From the NCBI RefSeq assembly GCF_007830175.1, contig NZ_VLKH01000005.1:169653-233652 (forward strand): a DNA stretch of 64,000 nt, written 5' to 3'. Shown here piece after piece: positions 8,354-19,671 of the stretch. Position numbers and translations under genes: made by a program. The DNA comes from Sedimentibacter saalensis. Its GTDB lineage: Bacteria > Bacillota > Clostridia > Tissierellales > Sedimentibacteraceae. Positions within the stretch are counted from its first letter, which is position 1. Every line of letters begins with the position of its first letter. A model generated the notes under the pieces. The model saw only the letters and a list, made by a program, of their open reading frames with translations. It had not been told where the DNA came from and searched no databases.

Positions 8354-9139
8354 ATGAAAGATTTTGAAAAATATTATGATTTTATAAAAGATGATGAAAC
8401 AAAAAACACTGTGAAAAAAATAGCTGACAAAGCTTTGCAGGTGAGCAAAAATTATGTTCCTGTTGTTACGGAATTTACAAATCCTTATGTTGCAGAGCTT
8501 TGCAGTCCGATTATAAGAAATTTTGACGTTAAATTTGAACTTTTCCCCTCATCTGAACTCTGTGAGAGGAAAGTTTTCATTTTATACCCTGATTATCTTG
8601 AGGAAATAAATGAGGATGATTACATAACAACCATTCGCATCAGGAACAAGTCAAAGTTCAAGAAATTAAATCACAAAGATTATCTGGGTTCCATAATGTC
8701 ACTGGGTATAGACAGAAACAAAACAGGCGATATTTTTGTTTATGAGGATTTTGCTGATGTTGTTGTTAATAGTGACATTGCCGACTACATTATTTATAAC
8801 ATGGATTTAATCGGGCACAATAAAATAGAAACAGAAAAAGTAAAACTTGAAAACACGTTGTTTAAAGAACAGGAACATGTGATTTTAAACATCACAAGCT
8901 CATCCATGCGCCTTGACAGCATTGTGAAGCACGTTGCCAATAAATCCAGGGAAGAGGCAGCAAACATGGTAAGAGGAGGAGCGGTAAAGGTCAACTTCAG
9001 AGAAGAAGACAAAATCTCTCAGGAAGTAAAAGACGGTGATATGATTTCCATAAGCAAGTTTGGCCGCTTTAAAATTTCCAGACTGTCCGGTGTCACCAAA
9101 AGCGGCAAATATAAAATAGAAGTTAAGCATTATGTTTAA
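8354..9139 (+). CDS. ylmH: S4-domain RNA-binding protein YlmH
   Basis: The 261-residue product has an N-terminal part typical of YlmH, with TNPYVAEL and the stretch MSLGIDRNKTGDIFV, and a C-terminal S4 RNA-binding domain with MRLDSIVKHVANKSREEAA and GAVKVNF. YlmH binds ribosomal particles and has been linked to rescue of stalled 50S subunits carrying peptidyl-tRNA. rqcH, another rescue factor, is encoded about 2.5 kb away on the other strand. The gene lies in the usual place between yggT and lspA; divIVA, often found here, is absent. Confidence 0.92.
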   Translation: MKDFEKYYDFIKDDETKNTVKKIADKALQVSKNYVPVVTEFTNPYVAELCSPIIRNFDVKFELFPSSELCERKVFILYPDYLEEINEDDYITTIRIRNKSKFKKLNHKDYLGSIMSLGIDRNKTGDIFVYEDFADVVVNSDIADYIIYNMDLIGHNKIETEKVKLENTLFKEQEHVILNITSSSMRLDSIVKHVANKSREEAANMVRGGAVKVNFREEDKISQEVKDGDMISISKFGRFKISRLSGVTKSGKYKIEVKHYV

Positions 9140-9151
9140 GAAGAGGTACAT

Positions 9152-9620
9152 ATGAATATTTTAGCAGGAATTATATTTTTGTTTTCCATAGTTTCAGATC
9201 AGCTTACAAAGCTTTGGGCTGTAAATCAGCTTAAAGACGGAGAATCCATCAAATTAATAGGAAATTTTCTAAGATTTACATACGCGGAAAACAAAGGAGC
9301 AGCTTTCAGCATACTGCAAAACCAGCTGTGGTTTTTTATTATAGCAACTGTTGTGATGCTGATTATTTTAGGTTACATGTTTTTTATGGCAAAGAATTTG
9401 ACACCTGTGTCAAGGCTTTCAATTTCCATGATTGCCGGAGGAGCAATAGGAAATTTCATCGACAGGCTGAGGCTTGGACACGTGGTTGATTTTATAGATG
9501 TGAGATTCGGAAGTTTTTACAATTTTCCAATATTCAACATTGCTGACAGCTTTGTTGTGTGCGGAACTATTTTAATGATTATATTGATTCTTTTTAACAA
9601 ATTTGAAAAGAGTGATATTA

Positions 9621-9628
<8 letters not shown>
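9152..9628 (+). CDS. lspA: Lipoprotein signal peptidase (signal peptidase II)
   Basis: LspA is an aspartic membrane protease that removes the signal peptide of prolipoproteins after lipid attachment to the cysteine. The 158-residue product has four hydrophobic segments and the two conserved blocks: GGAIGNFIDRLRLGHVVDF with the first catalytic Asp, and FPIFNIADSFVVCG with the second. Its 3' end overlaps the start of rluD by 8 bases. A likely substrate, a lipoprotein deacetylase, is encoded at 55416. Confidence 0.96.
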
Positions 9629-11127
<1,499 letters not shown>

Positions 11128-11154
11128 TTTTAATGATATAATCATGGAGAGAAT

Positions 11155-11481
11155 ATGTACAAATATTTTTATATAGTCAGAATGTGGGTGAACGTCCTGC
11201 TAATAGGAACCTTAAACTTTTTCATTTTTTTTGACGATGTAGACTATGCCGTATATTCACTTGCTGCAATTGTAGTAACGCAAATTTTGTTTGCACTTAC
11301 AAAAAAATATAAGTTTCCTCAGGAACACGAAGAAAAAAACAACAAAGTGCTTCAGATTCTCATGATATTGTTATTGTGGGCAGGATTGTATGTAAACAGA
11401 CTGTTTTTACTGGGAGCCTGGATTATTTATGTTGTTATAGAAGCAATAATGTATGTTGCTGTAAAAGAATATTTTTATTGA
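11155..11481 (+). CDS. Small multispanning membrane protein, function unknown
   Basis: The 108-residue product has about four hydrophobic segments, near residues 8-27, 30-48, 65-82 and 84-102. A short charged loop with HEEKNNK lies in the middle. I recognise no family. It starts with an ATG behind GGAGAG, 27 bases after pyrR, and is followed by a strong terminator, so it is probably the last gene of the sepF-pyrR transcript. Confidence 0.65.
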   Translation: MYKYFYIVRMWVNVLLIGTLNFFIFFDDVDYAVYSLAAIVVTQILFALTKKYKFPQEHEEKNNKVLQILMILLLWAGLYVNRLFLLGAWIIYVVIEAIMYVAVKEYFY

Positions 11482-11490
11482 AAGAGTAAA

Positions 11491-11526
11491 CTGCCAAGGA
11501 AAATATAAATCCTTGGCAGTTTTTTA
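11491..11526 (+). terminator. Rho-independent terminator after the small membrane protein gene
   Basis: CTGCCAAGGA (11491-11500) pairs with TCCTTGGCAG (11510-11519), followed by TTTTTT. It closes the long transcript that begins near 5545. Confidence 0.9.
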
Positions 11527-11687
11527 TATACTAGGAAAGTTCTCTTTCCTAGTATATAAAAAACGGGGATTGCAAAGGGCGGGACGCCCTTGCCGTCAAG
11601 GGGGGTGCTCAGCCAAAATACGTTAGTATTTTTGGCGCCGAAGGGGGACATAGGTCCCCCTAGCGGAGTTGCGGAGCAACTTTTTTA
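11518..11687. repeat. Multi-hairpin GC-richer intergenic element, copy 2
   Basis: This is the second copy of the element at 5258-5410, in the same orientation. It lies between two convergent genes and its last T-run overlaps the rqcH stop codon. The first hairpin is longer here (ATATACTAGGAAAG paired with its complement around TTCT). The middle hairpin has GCC at the base of one arm and GGC on the other, where copy 1 has GCA and TGC, so pairing is kept despite the base change. The GGGGGAC/GTCCCCC and AGTTGC/GCAACT hairpins are identical. Confidence 0.8.
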
Positions 11688-13436
11688 TTGTTTTAAATTT
11701 ATCGCTGAAATATCAGGCTCCACAAGCATGGAGTAGTTTGTGTCATATATTACAAAGCCCGGTTTTGCACCGGCAGGTTTTTTGACGTTTGACTTTTTTG
11801 TGTAGTCAACTTCTACAAAACCGGAATTTTTTCCTTTGCTGTAAAATGCAGCAACTTTTGCAGCTTCCACATATTCATCATCTTCAAGTTCATCACCGTT
11901 TGTTCTTATTATTACGTGTGAACCGGGCATGTCTTTGGCATGGAACCAATAATCTTCCTTTTTGGCTATTTTAAATGTGAGCATGTCGTTTTGAATGTTG
12001 TTTTTTCCTACAATTATTTCATGTCCTTTTGACGAAACATATGTTGCAAATTCTTTTTTGTATTCCTTGGATTTTTTTATTTTTCCCTTTTTCTTCATGA
12101 ATCCTTCATCAATAAGTTCGGTGTATATGTCATCTAAATCCTCTGTTGTTTCGCATGTTTCAATTGAATACAATATGTTTTCAAGGTAATTGATTTCTGA
12201 CAGCGCAGTTTCAATAAATTTTTGAAGCTCTTCTTCGGCATTTTTAAGCTTGTTGTACCGTTTGAAAAATTTCTGGCTGTTTTGGTTAAGATTAAGCTTT
12301 GGATCCAGGGGAATTGTGATTTCCTTCATTTCAGGGTCGTAGTAATTTACAACTTTAAGCTTGTGATTTTCAGGTGTAACGTGAAGGTTTGCTATTATAA
12401 GCTCTCCGTAAATCCTGTATTTGTCACGGTCTTCAGCATTTAACAGCTCGTTTCTTTGCTTTTCAACCTTTTTTTTGTCTCTGTCTATTTTTGTATTTAT
12501 ACTTTTTAAAAGACTTGAAACTTTCTGATTAATTTTATTCTTGTTATCCTGTTCGAAATAATAATCATCAAGCATGCTGCCTGGCGAAGGGTAGTTTTTT
12601 TTGTCCATGGATTTAAGATACTCCACATCAAGGCAGTAAAAGTCAAACAATCCTTTTTTTTCATCTAAATATACATTAAAAGAATAATGGCCGCTTATAG
12701 TTTTTTGGATTATGCTGTTAAATGCAAACCATAATTTTTCTGTTTGAAGCTCAGTGATTTCTCCCATATAAGTGCTTTCATTTATTTCTGCCAAAAAGCA
12801 AATTTCCTTGCTTATGAAAGGACTCATTCCTATGAAATTTTTATACAAAAAATCATAGACATACATACCTTTAAAAGAGAGTCTAACTGCTTCATAAAAC
12901 TTTTCTCTGCTTGTTTCAAGCGGATTTCTTTTGTCAGCAGGGGGAGTGACGTAAACAAGGCCTGGATAAACCTGTCTTACGCTGCTTACATTTTCTGCCA
13001 CTCTTTTAATGGAGTCAATTATAATCCTTGAGTTTTTATTTATGAATATTATGTTGCTGTGTTTTCCCATTATTTCAATAATCAATGATTTATGCACAGT
13101 TGTGTCAAGCTCATCCTTGCACTCAAAAGAAATTTCAAGTATCCTGTCCATATTGAGCTGATTTATTTCTGTTATGTGAGCACCCGTCAGATGTTTTCTA
13201 AGAAGCATGCAAAACATGGGAGGCTGCTCTGGATTTTTTCTTGTAACGTCAGTGAGGTGAATACGAGGACTGCTGCTTGCGGCAGTTAAAAGCAGCTTAT
13301 AGTTTTCTCCGCCGTTTCTTATAGAAATTACAATTTCATTTTTATCAGGCTGGTAAATTTTATCAACCCTTGCACCTATTAATTTATTGTTAAGTTCATC
13401 ATTTATACTATGTAAAAAAATACCGTCTAAAGACAT
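11685..13436 (-). CDS. rqcH: Ribosome quality-control factor RqcH (NFACT family)
   Basis: RqcH binds obstructed 50S subunits and recruits tRNA-Ala to add C-terminal alanine tails that mark stalled chains for degradation. The 583-residue product has the NFACT-N domain beginning MSLDGIFLHSINDELN, a central helical and coiled-coil region (about 270-420), and the C-terminal NFACT-R domain with the conserved stretch YWFHAKDMPGSHVIIRT. The family was earlier annotated as fibronectin-binding protein. Start ATG at 13436 has AGGAGG upstream. It is a single-gene transcript that converges on the pyrR cluster, with a MITE-like element just upstream of its start. Confidence 0.96.
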   Translation of the reverse strand: MSLDGIFLHSINDELNNKLIGARVDKIYQPDKNEIVISIRNGGENYKLLLTAASSSPRIHLTDVTRKNPEQPPMFCMLLRKHLTGAHITEINQLNMDRILEISFECKDELDTTVHKSLIIEIMGKHSNIIFINKNSRIIIDSIKRVAENVSSVRQVYPGLVYVTPPADKRNPLETSREKFYEAVRLSFKGMYVYDFLYKNFIGMSPFISKEICFLAEINESTYMGEITELQTEKLWFAFNSIIQKTISGHYSFNVYLDEKKGLFDFYCLDVEYLKSMDKKNYPSPGSMLDDYYFEQDNKNKINQKVSSLLKSINTKIDRDKKKVEKQRNELLNAEDRDKYRIYGELIIANLHVTPENHKLKVVNYYDPEMKEITIPLDPKLNLNQNSQKFFKRYNKLKNAEEELQKFIETALSEINYLENILYSIETCETTEDLDDIYTELIDEGFMKKKGKIKKSKEYKKEFATYVSSKGHEIIVGKNNIQNDMLTFKIAKKEDYWFHAKDMPGSHVIIRTNGDELEDDEYVEAAKVAAFYSKGKNSGFVEVDYTKKSNVKKPAGAKPGFVIYDTNYSMLVEPDISAINLKQ

Positions 13437-13449
13437 ATTATCCTCCTAT

Positions 13450-13550
13450 CAATTAATAATTAAGAATGAATAATTAATAATTATGGTTAGTTGAATTTTT
13501 AAATGTTGAATTTAATTCTTAATTCTTAACTCTTAATTCTTAATTAATAA
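13450..13550. repeat. Palindromic AT-rich element, copy 2 (degenerate centre)
   Basis: The outer arms have the same TTAAGAATGAA and TTAATTCTTAACTC units as the copies at 3539, 31370 and 42481, but the central hairpin has decayed. It lies just upstream of rqcH, so it probably sits within or close to the rqcH promoter region. Confidence 0.65.
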
Positions 13551-13602
13551 TAGTATTGTACAGCAAAAAGCTTATTATGTCATGGAAATTATTTATTTTT
13601 TG

Positions 13603-13630
13603 TTTACTATTTGCATTTTGATGTTATAAT
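13603..13630 (+). promoter_or_regulatory. Sigma-A-type promoter of yicC-remA-gmk-rpoZ
   Basis: A perfect TATAAT (13625-13630) has a weak TTTACT (13603-13608) 16 bases upstream. Downstream, AAGTCGC and GCGGCTT (about 13644-13660) can form a 7-bp hairpin with one G-U pair followed by TTTATAAT, a possible minor attenuator in the leader. Confidence 0.55.
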
Positions 13631-13705
13631 AAGAATAAATAAGAAAGTCGCTCTGCGGCTTTTATAATGAATATGCACTTATAAATAAAAATATTGGAGA
13701 TTAAA

Positions 13706-14593
13706 ATGGCTAATATAATAAGTATGACCGGTTACGGCAAAGGCGAACACAATGACGGCAAAAGAAGCATTACTGCAGAAATAAAGACAATCAACAACAG
13801 ATATTGCGATATAAACATTAAAACACCAAGACATTTGCGCTTTTTTGAAGATAACATCAGAAAAATCTTGAAAAATGGAGTGCAAAGGGGTAGAATAGAC
13901 GTATATATCAATATTGACTACATAAGTGAATCAGATACTGTCATAGTTCCGAATATGTGCCTGGCAAAACAGTATAAAGACGCCATTGATGAAATCAGAA
14001 ATGAACTGAATATTACAAGCAGTGCATCCCTTGATACAATAATAAAATTCCAGGATGTACTCGTGGCTAAGGAAGACACTCAAGACGAAGAAGAGCTTCG
14101 CATATGTGTTGAAGCTGCCATGAACAATGCGGTTAAGAATCTTATTGCAATGAGGCTTATTGAAGGTGAACAGCTGGAGAGCGATATTAGGTCAAGCATG
14201 GCAAAAATTCTTGAGCTCATGGATGAAATAGCCAAGAATTCGGGAACAATTGTACAGGATTACAAAACAAAGTTTGAAGCAAGAATAAAGGAACTTCTGG
14301 GAAGCACCTATGAATTGGATGAAAACAGATTATACAACGAAATAGTCATATATGCGGATAAAAGCGATATAAACGAAGAAATAGTAAGATTTAAATCCCA
14401 CATGTCTCAGCTTGATGCAGCTCTTAGAACAGGTGGGTCTGTAGGAAGAAAGCTTGATTTTATTATTCAGGAAGCAAACAGGGAAATAAACACAATAGGT
14501 TCTAAGATCGGGAACCTGGATATTATTCAAATGGTTATTGAAATAAAAAACCTTCTGGAAAAAGTCAGAGAACAAATACAAAACATAGAATAG
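13706..14593 (+). CDS. yicC: YicC-family endoribonuclease
   Basis: The 295-residue product starts with SMTGYGKGE and contains [20 protein letters not shown], both typical of the family's N-terminal domain. The C-terminal DUF1732 region has [12 protein letters not shown] and [22 protein letters not shown]. coli YicC is an endoribonuclease involved in small-RNA turnover, and the Bacillus relative YloC has similar activity. ATG 13706 is preceded by GGAG at a good distance; TTG 13694 would put that site inside the gene. It is followed closely by remA, gmk and rpoZ, as in Bacillus. Confidence 0.94.
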   Translation: MANIISMTGYGKGEHNDGKRSITAEIKTINNRYCDINIKTPRHLRFFEDNIRKILKNGVQRGRIDVYINIDYISESDTVIVPNMCLAKQYKDAIDEIRNELNITSSASLDTIIKFQDVLVAKEDTQDEEELRICVEAAMNNAVKNLIAMRLIEGEQLESDIRSSMAKILELMDEIAKNSGTIVQDYKTKFEARIKELLGSTYELDENRLYNEIVIYADKSDINEEIVRFKSHMSQLDAALRTGGSVGRKLDFIIQEANREINTIGSKIGNLDIIQMVIEIKNLLEKVREQIQNIE

Positions 14594-14601
14594 GAGATAA
14601 T

Positions 14602-14859
14602 ATGTCAAATAATACTATTAACATAGGATTTGGTAATATAGCATTGTCAAATAGAATTATTGCAATTGTTAGTCCCGAGTCAGCACCTATAAAGCGTGTT
14701 ATACAGGAAACAAGGGAAAAAGGAAAACTAATTGATGCAACATATGGAAGAAAAACAAGGGCTGTAATAATAACAGACTGCGAATATGTTATTTTGTCAG
14801 CTATTCAGCCTGACACAATGGCTCAGAGGTTTGATAACAACAACCACAATATAAAGTAA
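14602..14859 (+). CDS. remA: RemA/DUF370 DNA-binding regulator
   Basis: The 85-residue product is a near-complete match to the RemA family as I remember it, with [10 protein letters not shown] near the start and [16 protein letters not shown] in the middle. In Bacillus subtilis RemA is a DNA-binding protein that activates biofilm matrix and osmoprotection genes. Clostridia usually keep the gene between yicC and gmk even without a matrix operon, so the targets here are unknown. Confidence 0.93.
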   Translation: MSNNTINIGFGNIALSNRIIAIVSPESAPIKRVIQETREKGKLIDATYGRKTRAVIITDCEYVILSAIQPDTMAQRFDNNNHNIK

Positions 14860-14871
14860 CAGAGGTGTACA

Positions 14872-15477
14872 ATGGACGACGGATTATTAGTGGTGATATC
14901 AGGACCTTCAGGTGCAGGAAAGGGAACTATCTGCTCAAGGCTTAAGGAAGAGTTCAAGGATTTAAAAGTCTCGGTGTCGGCTACTACTAGAAAACCAAGA
15001 GAAGGTGAAGAAGAAGGAATAAGCTATTTTTTTATAAATGAAGAAGATTTTATAAAAAGAATAAATAATGATGAATTTCTCGAATATGCTAAAGTGTACG
15101 GGAATTATTACGGAACTCCCAAGAGCGAAGTATTCAGACAGCTTGAGGAAGGAAATGATATAATTCTTGAAATAGATATTCAAGGAGCATTGCAGGTGAA
15201 GAAAAACTATCCAAAGGGCGTCTTCATTTTCATCCTGCCGCCTTCTTTGTCAGAACTCAACAAGAGAATAGAAAACAGAGGAACTGACTCAAAGGAAGTT
15301 ATAATGAAAAGAATGCAGTGCGCTTACGATGAGCTAAACTATGCTTTCGAATATGACTATGTGGTTGTAAACGATGAGGTTGAGACTGCAGTTGATAAAA
15401 TAAAACACATCATATTTGCGGAAAAAAACCGCGCTGTAAGAAAGAAAGCAATAATAAACAAAATAAGAGAGGTATAA
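14872..15477 (+). CDS. gmk: Guanylate kinase
   Basis: Gmk converts GMP and ATP to GDP and ADP. The 201-residue product begins with the P-loop SGPSGAGKGT and has the GMP-binding stretch SATTRKPREGE and the block EIDIQGALQVKKNYP. Length and order are normal for a bacterial guanylate kinase. It ends one base before the rpoZ start, so co-translation is likely. Confidence 0.97.
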   Translation: MDDGLLVVISGPSGAGKGTICSRLKEEFKDLKVSVSATTRKPREGEEEGISYFFINEEDFIKRINNDEFLEYAKVYGNYYGTPKSEVFRQLEEGNDIILEIDIQGALQVKKNYPKGVFIFILPPSLSELNKRIENRGTDSKEVIMKRMQCAYDELNYAFEYDYVVVNDEVETAVDKIKHIIFAEKNRAVRKKAIINKIREV

Positions 15478-15478
15478 T

Positions 15479-15778
15479 ATGAAAAAAATTTCCATAGATA
15501 AACTAAATGACATGGTTGACAGCAGCTATTCACTTGTAACAATTATTTCAAAAAGAGCAAGGCAGATAATTGACGGTTCTGACATACTCATTAAAACTCC
15601 TACAAATAAACCTGTGGGAATTGCCATAGAAGAGTTCTATGACCATCAGTTTGATGCAATTTACAATTATGACCAGTTCAAAAAAGAACAGGAAGAAAAG
15701 GAAGCTTTAGACTTAGAAAATTCAGAATCTGAAGATTCAAATGAAGAATTAGATATGCAAGAGGAAGATGAACAATAA
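15479..15778 (+). CDS. rpoZ: RNA polymerase omega subunit
   Basis: Omega helps fold and stabilise the beta' subunit of RNA polymerase. The 99-residue product carries the conserved sequence YSLVTIISKRARQI near residue 18 and KPVGIAIEEF near residue 44. An acidic, poorly ordered tail rich in Glu and Asp follows, longer than in the shortest omega proteins. Position after gmk is standard. A terminator-like hairpin follows the stop codon. Confidence 0.94.
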   Translation: MKKISIDKLNDMVDSSYSLVTIISKRARQIIDGSDILIKTPTNKPVGIAIEEFYDHQFDAIYNYDQFKKEQEEKEALDLENSESEDSNEELDMQEEDEQ

Positions 15779-15782
15779 ATAT

Positions 15783-15807
15783 AATCAGTCTGTTGACTGA
15801 TTTTTTT
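15783..15807 (+). terminator. Terminator or attenuator between rpoZ and priA
   Basis: AATCAGTC (15783-15790) and GACTGATT (15795-15802) pair perfectly around TGTT, followed by a T-run. priA starts 30 bases later with no obvious promoter in between, so this is likely a partial terminator within the operon. Confidence 0.75.
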
Positions 15808-15832
15808 CTGTATGTCTGATATCGGGGGTAAC

Positions 15833-18253
15833 ATGTATAATATTTGTGTGCAGCTAATTTTAAACAACAATTCAAAAAGCACGGACCAGCTATACACCTA
15901 CGGTGTTCCGGCTGAACTTGAAGAAAAAGTCCAGGCAGGAAAAAGAGTTACTGTCAATTTCGGAAGAAACAGGCATATTATTGACGGTCTAATAGTTTCA
16001 GTGTCATCATCATGGGACATTCCGGACAATAAAATCAAAAGCATTATTGATGTAATAGATGATATGCCGGTGGTGTCTTTAGAGATGATAAAGCTCATAT
16101 CATGGATAAGAGAAAGATATGTGTGCAAGTATTCCGATGCCGTAAAACTCATGATACCTTCCATGATTAAGTACGAGCACAGCATTTTAATCAGTGCAAA
16201 AGAAGAATTGTTCGCTGAAATATCATTGAGCGAAAAAGAACAGTCTCTCTTTGAAATAATTAAAAATGGATCTATTGAACTTGAAAAACTGAAAAAAATC
16301 TATGCAGGAAAAGACATTTACGCACTTCTTGACAGCCTGAAGGATAAAAACATAATAGACATGACAAGCAGTGAGCAGCAAAGTGGGAAAAGATCCTATG
16401 AAAAGCTGTTAAGCCTCAGGGAATATAAAACAATAGATGAATATGACATAAACAAAACACCCAGCCAGATTAAAATAATAAATTATCTGAAACAAAACAA
16501 AAAAGTCAATATCAAAAAAATAGTCAATGACTTGGATGTATCTCAGGCAGTAATAAACAACCTCCTTAAAAAAGAAATTTTAACTCAAGACCTTGTTTTG
16601 TACGAAGAGGAAGAAGAAACAAAAAAGGAAGAAGCTCTCATGCTTAACGAAGAACAAACATATGCATGTGAAGACATATTGAATTCCAAAAATAATGTTT
16701 TTCTTCTCCATGGAGTAACAGGAAGCGGAAAAACCGAAGTGTACATGAATGTCATAGAGCATTACAGAAAACAAAACAAACAATCAATTGTGCTTGTACC
16801 TGAAATTTCTCTCACAGTACAGACAATCAAACGATTTAAAAAAAGATTCGGCAATAAGATTGCGGTTTTTCACAGCAAACTTGGTAAAAAAGAAAAATTT
16901 ATTCAGTGGAACAAGGTATACAACAAGGAAGTTGATGTTATAATAGGTGCAAGATCTGCAATATTTGCTCCCGTTAAAGATTTAGGGGTTATAATAATAG
17001 ATGAGGAACATGAAGACAGCTATGTGTCAAGCACAACTCCAAAATATGATACAATAGAAGTTGCCATAAGGATGTCTGTTATTTTAAACGCTAAAGTAGT
17101 GCTTGGCTCTGCTACTCCTTCTCTAAACACATATTCAATGGTACTAAAAAATCAAGTTGAACTTCTTGAGCTTAATCAAAGAGCCAAGAACAGTGAAATG
17201 CCTGATGTTGAAATAATTGACATGTCAAAGGAACTTGACAAAGGAAACAACACTATTATAAGTGAAAAACTTTATGAAAGCATAAGGTTATCCTTAGGAA
17301 AAAAGGAACAGGTTATTTTATTCCTGAACAAAAGAGGATACTCGGGATTTGTTTCCTGTAAAAAATGCGGATACGTGGCAAAATGTGACCATTGCGATGT
17401 TTCCATGACATACCATATTAAGGGAAATGTTCTTAAATGCCATTACTGCGGCAGGACAAGAATAATGACATATACATGTCCCAAGTGCGGCAGCGATAAA
17501 ATAGAGCAGTTCAGCGCCGGAACTCAGCAGGTTGAAAACCTTGTGAAAAAGTTGTTTCCAAAAGCCAATACAGCCAGGATGGACGTGGATTCCATGTCAG
17601 GAAAGTCTAGCTACGAAAACATATACAATGATTTCAAGGATGGAAAAATTGATATACTGATTGGAACCCAAATGCTTGCAAAGGGATTCGATTTTCCGGA
17701 AGTTACAACAGTTGGAGTTTTGTCGGCAGATGCTCTTTTAAACCTTCCCTTTTACAATTCAAGCGAAAAAACATTTCAGCTCATAACTCAGGTCAGCGGA
17801 AGGGCCGGCAGAGGAAACAAAAAGGGAAAGGTGTTCATTCAGACATATGAGCCGGAAAATTATATAATCAATGCTGCAAAAAACAACGATTATGAAATGT
17901 TTATGAAGGAAGAATTGCGCTTAAGAAAAGAATTTGCTTTTCCTCCGTTTATAAATATAATAAATATATGTGTAATTTCAAAAAATGAAAAACTTGCAGT
18001 TGATACTGCCAATGAAAAATATAATGAGCTGCAAATAAAAGTTAAAGACATGGTAAAGGAAAGGATGGTATTGTTGTACAGACCAATACCACATTCTATT
18101 TACAAAGTAAATGATGAGTACAGGATAAACTTGTTCCTGAAGGTTTCAAGACGCAGTCTGCAGTATGTAAAAGACATCATGCGAACTGTTTACTTGGACA
18201 AAGACATTGAAAATATAAAAATAAGCATCAACATCAACACTGATACAGTATAG
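15833..18253 (+). CDS. priA: Primosomal helicase PriA
   Basis: PriA is a 3'-to-5' DNA helicase that reloads the replisome at stalled forks. The 806-residue product has a DNA-binding N-terminal domain, a helicase core with Walker [12 protein letters not shown] near residue 300 and DEEH, and the two zinc-binding clusters [14 protein letters not shown] and [18 protein letters not shown] characteristic of PriA. I prefer ATG 15833 because GGGGG lies at 15824-15828. The upstream ATG at 15812 has no ribosome-binding site and overlaps the hairpin T-run region. Confidence 0.96.
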   Translation: MYNICVQLILNNNSKSTDQLYTYGVPAELEEKVQAGKRVTVNFGRNRHIIDGLIVSVSSSWDIPDNKIKSIIDVIDDMPVVSLEMIKLISWIRERYVCKYSDAVKLMIPSMIKYEHSILISAKEELFAEISLSEKEQSLFEIIKNGSIELEKLKKIYAGKDIYALLDSLKDKNIIDMTSSEQQSGKRSYEKLLSLREYKTIDEYDINKTPSQIKIINYLKQNKKVNIKKIVNDLDVSQAVINNLLKKEILTQDLVLYEEEEETKKEEALMLNEEQTYACEDILNSKNNVFLLHGVTGSGKTEVYMNVIEHYRKQNKQSIVLVPEISLTVQTIKRFKKRFGNKIAVFHSKLGKKEKFIQWNKVYNKEVDVIIGARSAIFAPVKDLGVIIIDEEHEDSYVSSTTPKYDTIEVAIRMSVILNAKVVLGSATPSLNTYSMVLKNQVELLELNQRAKNSEMPDVEIIDMSKELDKGNNTIISEKLYESIRLSLGKKEQVILFLNKRGYSGFVSCKKCGYVAKCDHCDVSMTYHIKGNVLKCHYCGRTRIMTYTCPKCGSDKIEQFSAGTQQVENLVKKLFPKANTARMDVDSMSGKSSYENIYNDFKDGKIDILIGTQMLAKGFDFPEVTTVGVLSADALLNLPFYNSSEKTFQLITQVSGRAGRGNKKGKVFIQTYEPENYIINAAKNNDYEMFMKEELRLRKEFAFPPFINIINICVISKNEKLAVDTANEKYNELQIKVKDMVKERMVLLYRPIPHSIYKVNDEYRINLFLKVSRRSLQYVKDIMRTVYLDKDIENIKISININTDTV

Positions 18254-18261
18254 GAGGAAAT

Positions 18262-18705
18262 ATGGCTTTAAGAAATTTAAGATTTAACGGAGACGAAATA
18301 TTAAGAAAAAGAAGCAGAGAAGTAAGTGTCATTGACAATAAAATAAAGATGCTTCTTAATGACATGCTTGATACAATGTATGAAAATGACGGTGTGGGAC
18401 TTGCTGCTCCACAGGTAGGGATTTTGAAAAGAGTGGTGACCATAGACGTTGATGACGGTAACATTTACAAAATGATAAATCCAAAGATCATAAAATCTTC
18501 AGGAGAGCAAACCGATCAGGAAGGGTGTCTCAGTGTACCGGAAACAAAAGGAATGGTAAAAAGACCTATGAATGTTACTGCAGTATACACAGATGAAGAT
18601 GGCAATGAAGTAACAGTTGAAGCTGAAGGACTTTTAGCAAGAGCAATATGTCATGAAATTGATCACCTTGATGGTGTGTTATTCATTGACAGAACAGAAA
18701 AATAG
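18262..18705 (+). CDS. def: Peptide deformylase
   Basis: Def removes the formyl group from nascent proteins using a metal at the active site. The 147-residue product has the three signature motifs: [18 protein letters not shown] (metal-binding Cys) and HEIDHLDG (two metal-binding His and the catalytic Glu). ATG 18262 follows AGGAGG. It pairs with fmt just downstream, which adds the formyl group. Confidence 0.97.
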   Translation: MALRNLRFNGDEILRKRSREVSVIDNKIKMLLNDMLDTMYENDGVGLAAPQVGILKRVVTIDVDDGNIYKMINPKIIKSSGEQTDQEGCLSVPETKGMVKRPMNVTAVYTDEDGNEVTVEAEGLLARAICHEIDHLDGVLFIDRTEK

Positions 18706-18713
18706 GTGATAGT

Positions 18714-19643
18714 ATGAAAGTTATATTTATGGGAACACCTGATTTTGCAGTTCCGACACTGACGAAGCTTCACGAAAGCGGTCATGAAATAAAACTTGTT
18801 GTGACACAGCCAGACAAACCGTCAGGAAGAGGAAAAAAATTAAAAAAATCCGCTGTCAAGGAAAAAGCAGAACAGTTAGGGTTAAATGTTTTTCAGCCGG
18901 ATAAAATCAAAAAAAGTGAAAATATAGAGGTTTTAAGGTCTTGTGATGCAGACATCATTGTTGTTGTTGCCTATGGACAGTTATTAAGCAAGGAAATTCT
19001 TGACATGCCTAAATTTGGCTGCATCAATGTCCATGCATCAATTCTTCCTGAATTAAGAGGCGCAGCTCCATTAAACTGGGCACTCATAAACGGCCATAAA
19101 CACGCAGGTGTCACAACAATGATGATGGATGTTGGACTTGACACAGGAGACATGCTGCTTAAGGATGAAATTGAAGTTGACAGATATATGAACGTAGGAC
19201 AGCTTCACGACATTCTCATGGAAAAGGGAGCACAGCTTCTTATAAAAACTCTTAATAAAATACAAGACAATTCAATAACAAGAACAAAACAAGATGATGC
19301 TCTTTCAACATATGCTCCAATGCTTAACAAAGAAACTCAAAGAATCAATTGGAATGACAGCGCGGAAAATATACATAATTTAATCAGGGGACTTTCTCCG
19401 TGGCCAACTGCATTTTTCAGTCTTGATGACAAATTTGTTAAAGTGTATGGCTCTGATTTCAATGATGAAGAAACTCGACATGAGCCCGGATATGTTGAGA
19501 AGGTTCAAAAGGATGGAATTTACGTATCATGCAAGACTGGAACACTTATAATAAAGGAAATTCAGATGCCGGGTAAAAATAAGGTGGATGTTGAAGCATA
19601 TTTAAGGGGAAACAAATTTCCGGAAAATGTGATTCTCAAATGA
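18714..19643 (+). CDS. fmt: Methionyl-tRNA formyltransferase
   Basis: Fmt transfers a formyl group from 10-formyl-tetrahydrofolate to initiator Met-tRNA. The 309-residue product starts with the family pattern MGTPDFAVPTL and has the catalytic block NVHASILPELRGAAPLNWAL with its Asn and His. The conserved Asp lies in MMMDVGLDTGDML. A C-terminal tRNA-binding domain follows. It starts 8 bases after def. Confidence 0.97.
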   Translation: MKVIFMGTPDFAVPTLTKLHESGHEIKLVVTQPDKPSGRGKKLKKSAVKEKAEQLGLNVFQPDKIKKSENIEVLRSCDADIIVVVAYGQLLSKEILDMPKFGCINVHASILPELRGAAPLNWALINGHKHAGVTTMMMDVGLDTGDMLLKDEIEVDRYMNVGQLHDILMEKGAQLLIKTLNKIQDNSITRTKQDDALSTYAPMLNKETQRINWNDSAENIHNLIRGLSPWPTAFFSLDDKFVKVYGSDFNDEETRHEPGYVEKVQKDGIYVSCKTGTLIIKEIQMPGKNKVDVEAYLRGNKFPENVILK

Positions 19644-19671
19644 TAAATTTTAATAAGCTACCGAGGTACAT